From: a virus
Length of the DNA: 24,384 nucleotides
Strand: one strand, 5' to 3'
Virus record (IMG/VR): IMGVR_UViG_3300031758_000556
Location: 1 to 24,384 of that record
Below, piece after piece: positions 1-12,300 of the stretch. Below the pieces are notes generated by a model that saw only the letters and a program-made list of their open reading frames with translations, was not told where the DNA came from and did not search any database. A program made the position numbers and the translations under genes. Position 1 is the stretch's first letter, and every line of letters begins with the position of its first letter.

Positions 1-1
1 A

Positions 2-742
2 TTTTCAGAAAGATCACAGGGATGGACCTCGTTCTGGTCATTTAAGCCAGAATGGATGATTGGTCTTAACGGATCATTCTATACGTGGAAGGATGGTTGC
101 TTGTACAAGCACAATACTAACGCTACGCGTAATGCATTCTACTATGACTGGCCTAATACTGAGTACTACACGTATGACTCAACTCTTACCACTGTATTCA
201 ACCAGGAGCCAATGTCTAACAAGATGTTTAAGACGGTATCACTTGATAGTACACAGCCTTGGTATACAACTATAACAACTGATCTATCGAGCGGAACAAT
301 TTCAGACACCTATTACAAGGAGAAGGAAGGTGAATGGTATGCGTTTATACGTAGACCAGATGATGGTTCATATGATACGATGTCTCTATCTACGCAAGGT
401 ATCGGGTCCGTTGTTTCGTACAACTCTGGAACATATACACTGCTATTCGCATTTGATATTGGCACAAGCATAAGTACTGGAGATAAGCTGTACAAGATTA
501 ACGGAACAAGTACACTGACCCTACTTGGGACTGTTGCCTCACACACCGCTACAACGATAACCCTTACTGCAGCAACGGCATCAGCCATAGCTCCAGGAAA
601 TGTAATTGTATATGTAAAGAACTCAATGGCAGAGTCTTTTGGTGCTCGTGGATACTACATGGAGGTGCAACTTATAAATTCATCAACAACTGAGGTAGAA
701 ATCTTTGCAATTTCATCATCCGTTTTTAAAAGTAACCCTTAA
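2..742 (+). CDS. C-terminal part of a tail nozzle/muzzle-like virion protein (5' end outside the window)
   Basis: The reading frame is open from base 2 and continues upstream, so the ATG at 56 is probably an internal methionine. The visible 246 residues are rich in Thr, Ser, Tyr and Gly, lack Cys, and look like a beta-rich structural protein. Sequence features such as GWTSFWSFKPEWM, SFYTWKDGCLYKHN, TTVFNQEP, KMFKTVSLD and KEGEWYAFIRRP resemble, from memory, the C-terminal part of large tail structural proteins of Bacteroidetes podoviruses and crAss-like phages. A separable domain of about 80 residues (roughly GIGSVVSYN to VIVYVKNS) looks like a small beta-barrel insertion. The position directly before the GNAT/internal-protein genes is that of the nozzle gene (gp12) in T7. 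The structural assignment is moderately sure; the exact role is inference. Confidence 0.6.
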   Translation, partial: FSERSQGWTSFWSFKPEWMIGLNGSFYTWKDGCLYKHNTNATRNAFYYDWPNTEYYTYDSTLTTVFNQEPMSNKMFKTVSLDSTQPWYTTITTDLSSGTISDTYYKEKEGEWYAFIRRPDDGSYDTMSLSTQGIGSVVSYNSGTYTLLFAFDIGTSISTGDKLYKINGTSTLTLLGTVASHTATTITLTAATASAIAPGNVIVYVKNSMAESFGARGYYMEVQLINSSTTEVEIFAISSSVFKSNP

Positions 743-748
743 TTTTAC

Positions 749-756
749 TATCTTTG
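749..756 (+). promoter_or_regulatory. Bacteroidetes-type -7 element TATCTTTG just before the GNAT gene
   Basis: TATCTTTG matches the Bacteroidetes -7 consensus TAnnTTTG exactly and ends 4 bases before the ATG at 761, so transcription would start at or within the start codon (leaderless or nearly so). I see no good TTG -33 element about 20 bases upstream (that area is a T/A run), so the promoter could be weak or helped by a phage factor, or the match could be fortuitous. Confidence 0.4.
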
Positions 757-760
757 CATC

Positions 761-1168
761 ATGGAAGTAAGATACTTGAATGATGCCGACTACTCAGATA
801 CACTGGTCAAGTGGTGGGATTCATGGGGATGGGTGGCACCATCAAGGAAGATGCTTCCAGAAAATGGCACAGGTGGAGTGATGGTAAGCAAGGACGGTAT
901 AGATATATGTGCTGGGTTTGTTTACTTCACTAACTCCACTATGGCATGGGTTGAATACATCGTGTCAAATAAGGAGTACAGAATTTCTGACAGAGGAGAG
1001 GCTATAGAACTTCTTATAACGACACTATCTGTTATAGCCCGCGACAAAGGTTATGAATTTGTTTATGCGTCAGTCAAGAACAAACCACTTATCCAAAAGT
1101 ATGAAAGATGCGGATTTAAGCTTGGTGATCAAGACTGTCAAGAATTAATAAAGATATGGCAGCAGTAA
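761..1168 (+). CDS. GNAT-fold protein in the internal-virion-protein cassette (T7 gp13-like position)
   Basis: This 135-aa protein has the layout of a GNAT acyltransferase fold: a strand ending in AWVEYIVSNKEYR, a dRGEAIELLITTLSVIARDKG helix in the acetyl-CoA-binding region, then the strand FVYASVKNKPLIQKYERCGFKLG, matching GNAT motif B (N..l...Y.k.GF). The classical Q/RxxGxG/A pyrophosphate loop is not clear (YRISDRGEA), so enzymatic activity is uncertain. It lies between the nozzle-like gene and the 234-aa internal protein and overlaps the latter by 13 bases. T7 gp13, a 138-aa protein needed for virion assembly, occupies the same position, and I believe its family (DUF2833) is acyltransferase-like. 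A structural or assembly role is therefore more likely than metabolism. Function is inferred from fold and synteny. Confidence 0.7.
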   Translation: MEVRYLNDADYSDTLVKWWDSWGWVAPSRKMLPENGTGGVMVSKDGIDICAGFVYFTNSTMAWVEYIVSNKEYRISDRGEAIELLITTLSVIARDKGYEFVYASVKNKPLIQKYERCGFKLGDQDCQELIKIWQQ

Positions 1169-1860
1169 CAACAGCATTGGCAGCAGGTACAGCACTTGCT
1201 GGAATGGGGATGAACATCGGTCAAGCAGTAAAGGCAAACAAGCAAGCCAAGGCAGCGGCAGGAGCTGCGGATGCAGCGGCAAAGCAGATCGCTAATATTA
1301 AAGAGCAAAATGCATTTAATAGAGTACAAGTACCTACACTTGGATTCGATCTTGCTCGTCAAGGATTAGACAGAACTACTACAGCAGCATTAGGTGCGGC
1401 TCAAGGAGCTGGAGCTGAGGGGGTTATCGGTGCTGCGTCTAATATAGTACAGGCACAGAAAGACCAAGAGCTGGCATTAGCTGCACAGGCTGGAGAGATG
1501 GGGATGCAGAGAGATCTGTACGAGGCTTCGGCACAGAGTGATATTAATGCTAGACAGGGAATTAGAGAGTTCGAGCTAGGATCCATGAAGCTTCAAGGAG
1601 CACAACAAGCAAAAGCCGATGCTGAGACTAGAAAGGCTGAGGCTATCGCTGGAGCTATTGGATCTGCTGGAAGTGCTTTGGGCTTTGGGGCTGAAATGAT
1701 AGACCTTTATGGAAGCAAAAGATCCAATTCTGGAGCTGGCAAGCCTGGGTCATTTAAAGGAACAACTGTTCAAACTCAACAAGAGTACTTAAACCAGCTT
1801 GAACTGGATAGGTTAGATCAGTTCAAGAATCAAGGAATGAATTTATTGGGTATAAAGTAA
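1156..1860 (+). CDS. Ala/Gln-rich internal virion protein (T7 gp14-like position)
   Basis: The 234-aa product is extremely rich in Ala, Gly and Gln. It opens with a small-residue hydrophobic segment (AAVTTALAAGTALAGMGMNI), followed by long helices with coiled-coil character (about residues 25-60 and 95-165) and a second small-residue segment (AIAGAIGSAGSALGFGAEMI, about residues 168-187). Hydrophobic small-residue helices plus Ala/Gln-rich coils are typical of podoviral ejection proteins such as T7 gp14, which is 196 aa and forms the outer-membrane part of the DNA-ejection channel. No catalytic motif is visible. The start at 1156 overlaps the end of the GNAT gene by 13 bases and the stop shares one base with the next ATG (TAATG), indicating coupled translation. 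The role is inferred from composition and gene order. Confidence 0.65.
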   Translation: MAAVTTALAAGTALAGMGMNIGQAVKANKQAKAAAGAADAAAKQIANIKEQNAFNRVQVPTLGFDLARQGLDRTTTAALGAAQGAGAEGVIGAASNIVQAQKDQELALAAQAGEMGMQRDLYEASAQSDINARQGIREFELGSMKLQGAQQAKADAETRKAEAIAGAIGSAGSALGFGAEMIDLYGSKRSNSGAGKPGSFKGTTVQTQQEYLNQLELDRLDQFKNQGMNLLGIK

Positions 1861-3392
1861 TGGAATACGCAGGATACGTCTCGCCAGAAAAGTCTGTAGA
1901 TTGGCAAGCCCTCTCTAACCAGATGGCTGAAAAGATTTACGGAATTGGCACAAAAAGAGAGGCAGAAAAAGAGGCTCTTGACAAGAAGGCTAAAGACCTT
2001 GAAAATATAGTTAACGACCCATCTATAATGGGTAAAAGCCAGACGGCTAACCAGATGTTCTTGGATGGAGCATTCAATGCTAAGGATCAGATATGGAAGT
2101 GGAATAAGGACCTAAAGGCTGGCATCATCACCCCAAAGGAGTACAGCAATAACATAACAAACCTACAGGACAACTGGTCTATATTGGCATTATCAGCAAA
2201 GACATTTGATGAAAGATATCAGGAGGTACTTAAGAGACAGGAAGAAGGCGTTGCTAGTAATCTTGAGCTTGAGTTTCTTGATAGATTCGGACAGATGGCA
2301 AACATACCAAACACAAAGATACAGGTATCGCAAGACGGTCGTGTATACATGGCGAAGGTTGACCCGAATACTGGAAAGGTTATTGGAGATGTTATGGATA
2401 CAAGGACTATGAACATGCCAGAAAACATACAAGTAAATAAGGTAGATGTCGGTTCAACTGTTGAGTCAATGACAGAGGGATGGGATCCATGGACCACATT
2501 TAAAGATCTAGGTCGTGGTGGAGAACTTACAATAACAGATATTAGACAAAACGAAGAGGTGTATGGTCCTATGAAAGCAAAGGTAGCAGAAGCTGTAGCC
2601 CCTAACTCAAACCCAAGGGCGCAAGTTTCTGTACTTGTAGACAATGGAGTTCTCAATGATCCTTCATACTACATGAATGATGCAGAATACAATTCAAAGA
2701 GACAAGAGCTTATTGACGATGCCATTCAGATAAAAAAGACAGCTGGTAGTGCTAATCCAACTCTTACTGAAAAGGAAATAAAGGATCTTGAGACTAATCT
2801 TATTAAGATACAAAAAGAACCGAACGGCGTAATAAATCCAGTGCTTACAGAAGAACAGCAGAAATTAGCCAAGGATCGAGTAATGCAGGATGTCGATATT
2901 CGAATGGAGCGTAAGGTATCTGGGTCTCCTAAGCAGCAGTGGTCTTCTGGAGGTGGAACTACAACTACAACGACCACCAATAAAGAAGAAGAGATGAAGC
3001 GTGGATACGTTGCTGCCGCTAAAGCTTTTGGTATTGATCCATTCAAGACAAAAGAAACTGGTAGTGTTGTATACTCTGGAAATCATGACTTTGGAGGCTT
3101 AAGTAAGTCTTATCAGTATAGGAAGACTGGAAAAGGAATTGAGATATACAATGCTGGAGATCTTGACCCTAACACAAATCAACCTATCAAAAAAGGAGAA
3201 AGAATGATTCCAGCAACACCTATAAAAATAGCAAAAACACCAGCTGATCTAGCTCAGTATGTATACAATGGTGAACCAGCATCCGCAGGTGCAGACTTTT
3301 GGAATGCAAGGAATTTATTCTACGAAGGAAACCCACCAAAAAGCGGCGGTGGTAAGAGCGGATCAGGAGACGATATATTTAAAAAAGAATAG
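1860..3392 (+). CDS. Internal virion/ejection protein, 510 aa (T7 gp15-like position)
   Basis: The start codon overlaps the preceding stop (TAATG) and the stop codon is followed directly by the ATG of the giant gene, so it belongs to the same translational unit. The protein is mostly helical and charged, with no membrane segment, signal peptide or Cys cluster. The N-terminal 150 residues look like a helical bundle (AYVSPEKSVDWQALSNQMAEKIYG). A run of seven Thr within GGGTTTTTTT, followed by an acidic/basic stretch, forms a flexible linker near residues 364-375. The C-terminus is Gly/Ser/Lys-rich (GGGKSGSGDDIFKKE) and probably disordered. Between a gp14-like and a gp16-like gene it corresponds to T7 gp15, the middle ejectosome component. 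I see no similarity I could name beyond this. Confidence 0.6.
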   Translation: MEYAGYVSPEKSVDWQALSNQMAEKIYGIGTKREAEKEALDKKAKDLENIVNDPSIMGKSQTANQMFLDGAFNAKDQIWKWNKDLKAGIITPKEYSNNITNLQDNWSILALSAKTFDERYQEVLKRQEEGVASNLELEFLDRFGQMANIPNTKIQVSQDGRVYMAKVDPNTGKVIGDVMDTRTMNMPENIQVNKVDVGSTVESMTEGWDPWTTFKDLGRGGELTITDIRQNEEVYGPMKAKVAEAVAPNSNPRAQVSVLVDNGVLNDPSYYMNDAEYNSKRQELIDDAIQIKKTAGSANPTLTEKEIKDLETNLIKIQKEPNGVINPVLTEEQQKLAKDRVMQDVDIRMERKVSGSPKQQWSSGGGTTTTTTTNKEEEMKRGYVAAAKAFGIDPFKTKETGSVVYSGNHDFGGLSKSYQYRKTGKGIEIYNAGDLDPNTNQPIKKGERMIPATPIKIAKTPADLAQYVYNGEPASAGADFWNARNLFYEGNPPKSGGGKSGSGDDIFKKE

Positions 3393-6300
3393 ATGAACGA
3401 TAAACTAGAACAACTATATAATCTGTATAAGAAGAATGGCATTATACAGTCTACTGACTTCAACACATTTTCATCCGCAAGTGATGATCAGAGAAAGAAA
3501 TTATATGATCTAGGAAGACAAAAAGGTTTGTTTAAGACCACCGACTACAACACGTTTAGTTCGGCATTTAGACCTATTAAAAAAAAAGAACAGTCGGTAT
3601 CACCATCCGCACAAAATCAAAAACCTACTTCTTCGGCTACTCAGCAAACGAAGAAGCCAAAGCCTTCGGTATCTTCATCAGTAGGAGGTAGGTTTGCTGC
3701 TGTTACTGAAGCTGTTGAGAAAAAGAAATCAACAGCTCAGAAAGATACTAAGCCACAAGTAGTTTTCCAATCTCAAGAAGGAAAGCGTAATGATATATTT
3801 ACTGGATACCCAGGGGAGGAAGGAAAGAAGTATAGACTTGATAACTCAACTGGTAAGCAAGTATGGATGGAGCTCACGTCTAGTGTTGTAGATAATGCGT
3901 TTGGTCCTACATATGATTTGACGGGTCAAACCCCTGATTATTTAAAAGTATCTACCAAGAAAAAGAACTATGAAATATACAACACGCCTATAACAGACCC
4001 AGCTAGAGTGGCTGAGCTGAACAGGCACTTCAAAAAGAACGCTTCTTCGTCTGAGATAGACCAAGTATTCACTGGATTCCCTGGAAAGGAATCAAATGAA
4101 TATAGGGTTAGAGATAATAAATGGGAGAGAAAAGAGAAGGGATCTAAATCTTGGCAGACTGTTATAAATGAAGGCTCAATACTTGCTCTAAATAAGCAGT
4201 TCAAACAGAATGTAGAACCAACAAAAGATATAGAGAAAGCTAAGATAGATCAAAAGAAAGAAATTGAGAACAAGAAAAACATGAATATCCTTCTTGCATC
4301 AATAAACTCAGATCTAGTTGGCGCAGAAGAAGAATATGTAGCTGAAGAGCTTGATAAGAAATTTCCAGGATTCAAGTTTATAGAGCAAGGACCATTCACT
4401 GATCAGCTGCTTGTTATTGCACCTAATGATAATAGGGTTAGTATTAGTCTAGATAATTTCACTGATGGTGACGATAGAACACAGGCAACTAGACTTAGAG
4501 AGTTCATTAGAAATAATTCAGATCAAAATCTAATACTAGCATCGAAAAAATTATCAGCAGCTGAAGAAAAAGAGAGGAGATTTGTTGAGGAATCAACAAA
4601 GACAATGTATGAAAATGACGTACCATCTGAGTTTAAATGGGTTGATGGCAAGCTAGTTGTGTCAACGTATTTAGATAAGCAGAAGGAGACCGAACAGTAT
4701 AAGAACATAGAGATAGAACAGAAGCTCGCAAGAAAGGAATATATAGACAGGAAAGAGCAACAGTTCAATGATATATATCATCGATTCAAAGGTCAAAAGG
4801 CTGATGAAAAAGAAGTGTCTTCTGCATATGCTGCAATCAAAAAGGACGACTACGAGATAAGGAGAGTCAACCAGTATATGAATGACATTAAAGGTACTAG
4901 CGAGGATGTAGCTAAGGAAAAGGCTAGTGTTGAGGATTATACAAATGATGCAGTAAATAAACTTAGATCTGGAGAAATAACAAAGGATCAATTTGAAGCT
5001 GAGTACAAGCCAGAGATAGATAGAAGAGTTGCAGAGCTAAAGAATAAAGGAAATGCACTTGCAGATGAACTGAATAATATCCAAAACGTAAACAAGGCTA
5101 TAGAGGAGTCTGTAGCAAAGAATTACATAATAGATGAGGCGACGGGATCTTTTGGTGGAGGTATGACGTCTAAATTTGTTAAGGGTCTAACTTATCTTCC
5201 TAGATTAGCTTCGCAAGGAAGTGTATCTGCAAAAGATCAAGAGGATATAGTAAGGCTTATAACTGGGGGAGGAACAACAAAAGAATACATGGAGTCTGAG
5301 GATAGATCAGATCTTGTAAAATCATTGTTTGGCCTTTCTGAATCCATGGGTGCATTAGCATCTGGATCGGCATTTGGTGGAGGTGCTGCTACATACGCAG
5401 CATTCTACGCACAATCATACTACGAGATGAAGGATGACTTGGATCAAGTAGAAGGTATGAGTGAAACATCAAAGGTACTTATGTCAGCTGTATACGGTGG
5501 TCTTAGTTCAGTACTGGAGAAGTATGGTATGGACCTGATTACTCAAAAGTCTGCTATTGGTAAGAACTTTAAGAACAATGTTCTAAAGAAAATGTTTGCT
5601 GATCTACCTAAAGATGCGTCAAAGGAGTACATAGATGCAGCAATGATGAATAGCATTAAGATGACGCTTGCTGAAGCTGGATTGAAGTCATTTACTGGAT
5701 CACTTGGAGAAGGTGTGACTGAATCACTTCAGTCTCTAACTCAAGTAGGAATAAAAGAAGCTTACGACTTGGCTAATGGATCAGAATTCTTTAATAACAA
5801 ATCTGGATGGGAGATATTATCAGATGTAATATATGAAGGATATCTAGGCGCACTTGGAGGAGGTGTTATGTCTACAGTAGCATCATCTCCTAAAGTCCTA
5901 AAGAATGGAGTCTTAAATGCACTTAACGGAGAACAGGCTGAATTACTTATGAATGCAGCCAATACTGAAGGTATTGATAAGGCACTTATAACGAACTTAA
6001 AGGCTAGTGTTCTCACTGGAAAGATAACAAAGGAAGAGGCTATCAATATATCAAATTCGTTTTCTAATGTTAAATCAAAGATAAATCAAATACCATCTGA
6101 TCTGTCTGTTAGTGATAAAGCAAAGGCTCTAGATCTGATGGTTGAGAAATCAACTATAGAAGACAGAATAGCTGGAAAGGATCCTAACCTTGTGTCTAAA
6201 GAGACTGAAAGAATAAACGAAATCAATAACCAGCTAAAAACAATATCACAAAATGCCGTTCAAGAGCAAACAACAGGTGAAGTTTCTGTTCAGCCAGAAA

Positions 6301-9300
6301 CCACAACTGGCCAAGAAGTGGAGGGAGGAAAACCCGAAGCAGGACCTAAAGTCGTTACCGAAGAAGAAATCACAGCAAAAGAAAAAGAACTAGATTCTGT
6401 TTGGAGTGAAAAAAATAAGCTACAAGATAAACTTGAAGGTCAAGGTCTAACTGAAGATGAAATAAGATCAAATGAAGACTTTAGATCTCTAATTGATAGA
6501 GCTGATGTTCTATCTTCAGAGATTTTCAAGCTTAAAGACAGTATTAAAGAAGAAGTAACAATAGACAAGCCTACTATAGCAATAAACGCTACCGTAGAGC
6601 TTGACAGGGTTAAGTCTGTTGACATGGAGTCAGAGGACGGTGCCACATTCAACCTTGATGGGACCAAGTACGAGGGCGGTGGGCTTATTGTCCCTGTGGC
6701 AAGTACAAACACTACTGTAGAGGAGATAACTCCAGAGATGATAGCAGACTTCGTTGAGGCTAACTCTGGAAAGATTGGAGACAAGAACACTGTAAAGGTT
6801 GGTATATACAAATTCCCAAACAGTAATAAGGTGTCTATTGACCTAAATGTTGTAGCTCCAGAGTCTTCAAGAGGTCAGGCTATTGAGTTCGGTAAACAAG
6901 CGGACCAGGAATCACTTTTCGACCTTTCAACTTTTGAGAATGTAAAGACTGGAGGGACTGGAATGAATCCAATGCAGTTTACAGACGATCAGTTCAAGGA
7001 GATAGCAAAGGCACTAAATGAGGGAAGGGTTCCAAATGTATTTGGTTCTCAGCAACCTGCTGCGCAAATGGATATGGATAACACACTTGAGAGAATCAAG
7101 GAGTCATCTAGAAAGTCAGACAGAAAGGCTGTAGGTATGTATAAGGCTGTACGTACAACCCTTCAAGCTTTGCCAGGCGTTAAGATAATTGTTCACGATA
7201 CCACTGATGCCTATAGAGAGGCAATCGCTAAGGCTGAAGGAAAGACCAAAGAGCAGGTGTCGTTAGAGGAGGATGTAGACGGGGTTTCATCTGGAACATT
7301 CCTTGCTAACGGAGAGATACATATTGATGCAACAACTGCGAATGCAGTTACTGTATTCCATGAGGCATTCCATTATGCACTGATGAAGAAAGGTCTTTCT
7401 GGGAAGGCAATCAGAGAGATGGTAGATGGTATTAAGAAGTCTGTTAAAAATAAGGAGCTACTTGCAAGAGTAGAGGACTTTGCTAACCAGTACAGCGAAG
7501 GCGAGAAGAGCGAGGAGTTCGCTGTAGAACTTGGCGCCTTATTAGCAGCTACAGAAAGCGAGATGCTTACACCTAACAACCTGCAGAAGTTCTTCACAAT
7601 CATTAACAATCTATTCAAGAAGGTTGGTCTACCAGCCCCATTTACAGCTGCGTCAACTCGTCAAGATGCGATCGACTTCATTAACTCACTTTCTAAAGGA
7701 CTTCGTGAGGGGACTGATGTTGGGATTAGTGAGGGAATAACATCAACACTAGATGTAAAAGAAAGGAAGAATAGAAAAGTAAATATTGGTGAAGACTACA
7801 AGCTTTCATTTGTAACGAAAGAAGATCTCATAGACATTGACGCACTTGTAAAAGATATAGAGTCTAAAGGACAAAAGGTTTGGTTCTGGGTAGCTGATCA
7901 GCTAGGAAGAGGTATGTATGATGATGCCGTTATGGGAGATACTCATTACCTTGACGCTGGACCATCATTTGCTCTTGATCCAGAGAATAGATCTAAAGGA
8001 GTTATATGGGCGTCTGGAGCTGAGAAGTCATTGCTAGATAAAAACATAAAGAACAGTGATTATATATTCATTATAAGTGGATCACCTCAAAAGTCAAAGC
8101 TATTCAATAAGAGTGTATTTGATTTGTACTCAAAAAGAATTGGGGACTTCAAATCATTTAAAAAGAAAGTACTTGAAGCTGGTGCAACCAAGTCTATCCA
8201 AGAAGTATTAAATGCACATGACTCATGGGAGTCATTAAGAGATGACGCATCTGTAGATAATCCTAAAACTAAAACGATTGGAACTGGCAGAAAGAAGTTT
8301 TTGATAGGAATAACTGATGCATTACAGAAGCCTAATTCTAAGACTTATAAAGTTCTTGAAAGCCTTAACGCTATATTAGATATTGAATCATTAAGAGACG
8401 ATTTCTATAGGGAGAATGAATTCGATATGAATGATGTTATGATCGTTCTTAAGCCTACTGCTGTTGGCGGTAAGTCGTCTCATTCTACGTATGAAAATGA
8501 TATACTTGGAGAAGTTGTCGGAGTACCAGATAAGGTTGTGAATGCGGCTGATATTATGCCAGATGATGTATACGAGCAAGTTAAGGACATGCATAGAGCA
8601 ATGGCTTCACAGAAGATAGCTCCATATGGGTCTGGTGTAAAAAATGTAAAAAGCAGAAGCAAACGAAAGTTATCGCCATCTGTAGCTGAGAAGCTTACTG
8701 AAGACGGAAACGGAAACTACGTATTCCAGCACTGGTCTTCAGGGAAGAGGGACGTTATAAAGCCAGGAAGTGGGCAGAACTCAATCACTGGTAAGGATGA
8801 AGCTTCATCGCTTTCAGCTGTTGGTGGATTGGCACAGTTCTATACAATGAAAGACCAGTCGGAGCCTGGTACTGGTAACGTGCTACATACGGTACTTGTA
8901 CCGATGGATAAGGTGTACGACGCTAAGGAGGATCCTATGAACTTCGAGCCAGAGGCTAGAAGATTATTCAATGAGGCTAGACCTGGTCAGGGATTTGACG
9001 AGGGGTATAGAGCTGCGTTCATAACCAAGGTAGCAAACCAGAATGGTTTTGATATGACTGTATATCCTTGGAGGAATACGGAGCTTCGTGCTCAAACTAC
9101 AATAGAACTTACTCCAGAGAGTGTAAATGTAGAATTCAAGGATAGAAAGAAAGATGAGTATAACGTTGGAGATAAAATTAACGTATATGGAAGAGATGCT
9201 GTAGTAACATCTGTTGATGGACCAGTAATTAACTACAAAGGTGAAACATCTCAAGGATCTATCAACGTTGAAAGATCACCAAGGTCTATTAGGAAGAAAA

Positions 9301-12300
9301 GAAAGGCACCAAAAAATGAGGCTATATCTAAAGCCAAAGAAAAGTACGATATATCTATAGACAGGGGTAACAGCGTTGATCAAGCAAGAAAGTCAGCCAT
9401 GTCTGACTTAAAGAAGAACGACTGGTATGCCAACGCAAGCGATATTGAAAGAGAGGATGCTGTTCGTGATCTTAGAAAGTTTTTTGGTCTGAAAGAAAAG
9501 TCTGCTCCTTCAGTAGCTAAAGTTAGCGCTACAAAGAAGACTACAGTAACTGTAGATGAGAAGACTGCACTTAAGGATCAACTGAAGCGTGCAGCTCGTG
9601 CAGCCCGTGGAGGAGCCAAGTCGATTAAGGACGCACAGAAAGCTATCGCTACAGAGATAAAGGCGATGGTTGAGACTGGAAGAGTGTCAGTGAAACAAGC
9701 TGCATCACTTACAGACAGACTTGCTAAGCTAAATACAGAGAACCCTATCGCTGTTGAGCGATTCTTATCATACGCTGAGCGTGTATTCGAAAGAGCTGAC
9801 TACGCACAGAGACTGAGCGATGCGTTCAAGGTACGAAGAGCTATCTCTAGATTATCAAAAGGAAAGAGCAACCAAGCTGAAGTAAAGGCTATGGGTAAGG
9901 CGTTCTTGGAGATAGATCCGTCAATGGTTGACGACATCGATGTGTACACTGAGATGGCTAATATGATCTATGACGCAATGAAGCCTAGCAAGTCAGCTGG
10001 TACTGAGGCGATCTATAAGAATGCTGCAGTTATCGCTGACGTTAATGCGTACACTGAGGAGATGGTCGCAGCTCAAGAGGAGCAGAAGAAGCAAGACATA
10101 CTTAACATGTACAACGAGCTTGTTACTGCTGGTGTTATCTCTTCTGATATGTCACTGAAAGATATTCAGACGATAATAAGTAAGATAAACGAGAACTTAG
10201 AGATAGAGATCGACGATACACTACTGAAAGCTATCAATAGTAAAATAGATACTGGAAGCGTTAAGGAATATAACAAGGGAACATTTGATATGTTGTCCAC
10301 CCTTGTTAGAGAGACAATGAAGACTGGAGTAGATCCGCTTACTGGAGAGAAGGTCAAATGGGACGATCGTTCTATGGCTCTTATCAAGAAGCTAATGAAT
10401 ATGGACCTAGACAGACTATCTATCAAGGAGCAGTTCAGTGCTATAGAGTCTATTCAGAACTTCATGGTTAACGGTATAACGTCTGGAATAGAAGCTACGG
10501 TGAATGCTTATGAGGGTACACTTAATGCGGATACTCTTGCAAATGAAGGAGTTAAGTCTAGAGACTTAAAGGTTTACTTCAGCAAGATGTTCGGACGAAT
10601 GATGTCTTATGAGTTCGCATCGCTGCCTGTACTTATGGATAGTATGTTCGGAGGTGTAAAGTCTGGTGGTCGTGTCATGGAGATGATGGGCCTTACGAAG
10701 TACGCTAACGGAATTGCAAGGGCTACGAAGACAATGACTGGAATAATAAACGAGTACGGCGAGAAGTTCTCTAAGTCGAAGCCTAACGGTGAAGCATTCA
10801 ACACAGCTAAGAACACATACGAGAGAGGTATGCTATCGTTCTTGAAGCGTACAGTTATGGGTACAGATCTAGAGATGGATGCAGAGCTTGCAAGACGTAT
10901 CGGGCTACTGCGTGACAGTATTACAGAACTAAGAAAAGGAAGCAAGGAGGATAACGCCAAGGCTGATATCTACGATGAGCTATTTAACAAGCTTGGATTA
11001 GATAGAGAGAACGTTAGTATCATCGATATCGAGGCGAGAGTTGACGCTACAAACAGACAAGCTGTAGACTGGTGGATCAGCAAATGGGCTGAGCATTATC
11101 CAGACCTATACGATGTAAGTTTGTCAGTGTTCAATACACAGCTTGGGAAGGATCTGAACTATACACCAGACAGATTCTCGAAGATAGAGCGTAGTAGAGC
11201 CAAGTCAAAAGAGGAGCAGGACCAAATGCTTGCAAAAGCTGGTGCATTCTCTGTAGGCCTTGAGTTTACTGATAAGAGCAAGTCTGGAGTATTGATGGAG
11301 TCAAACAGACCACAGAAGACACCAGGGCGCTTCGTTGATCTTGACTTCGATGTAAGTAATTCATCAGCTATGAAGTCGGCACTGATCGACATTAATACTG
11401 CTGGATCCGTTCGTCAAGTTGACGCGTTCTTGAACTCTGAGTCGTTTAGTGATATGATCCCTAACGAGAAGGATTACAAGCTGCTTATCAATAGAGTGAA
11501 CGACTATATCCGACTTACGAAAAGTAAGGAGGCTATGAGTTATGACTCATTCAAGGAACTAGACAAGGCACTTAATGTGCTTGCTGGATTTGGTACAGTT
11601 AAAGCGTTGGGTGGAGTTTTACAGCCTATTAAGCAGGTTATACCAGTTATGATCAACACGCTGGTTAACGCTGGTAATATTAACATGCGTGTAGCATTTG
11701 ATAAGGACTACAACGAGTGGCTGAATAATAGCGGAATGGCTATTGCGAATAGAGGGATGGAGGCGTCGTCTGCTGTTGAGTCGGCAAACAAGTACTTAGA
11801 TAAGGTGCCAGATGGTAAGGTTCAGACATTACTAAAGGCAGCTGACTCGGTGAATCAGTTCTGGCTTAAGACGTTCTTATCTAACTCTGACGTATTCATT
11901 GCTCGCGCATCATTTGAGGCGTACTACAAGCAAGACCTAAAGCGCAGAGGCAAGGATACCAATATCGACTGGAGCAATCATAAGATCGACCAAGAGGCCG
12001 CGAACTATGCACAACACATGGTTGACCGTCAGCAGAACATCTCTGACACGGCGATGGGTGGTAAGATGATGGCGTCTAATCAGACAGGAAGAAAGATCTT
12101 AAGAAAGACATTACTTCCGTTCGCTAACTTTGTTATGAACCAGAAGAACAGGATGTATTCTGATATTAGAGCGCTACAGAATCCTTTGGCTACTAAGGAA
12201 GATAAGGCTACAGCGTTCAGATCTCTTGTTGGTCTATCTTTGGAGATGATGACATTCCAGGCTATAGCATACGGCATTAGAGAGGCGTTCTCTTACGCTG

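Noticed and set aside
11337-11351. DLDFD in the giant protein (residues 2649-2653) as an RNA-polymerase DxDxD active site
   Set aside because: It lacks the DxDGD form expected for crAss-like phage polymerases, lies in an ordinary helical context, and no other polymerase motif was found nearby. An N4-like virion RNA polymerase is not supported, although the protein is of similar length.
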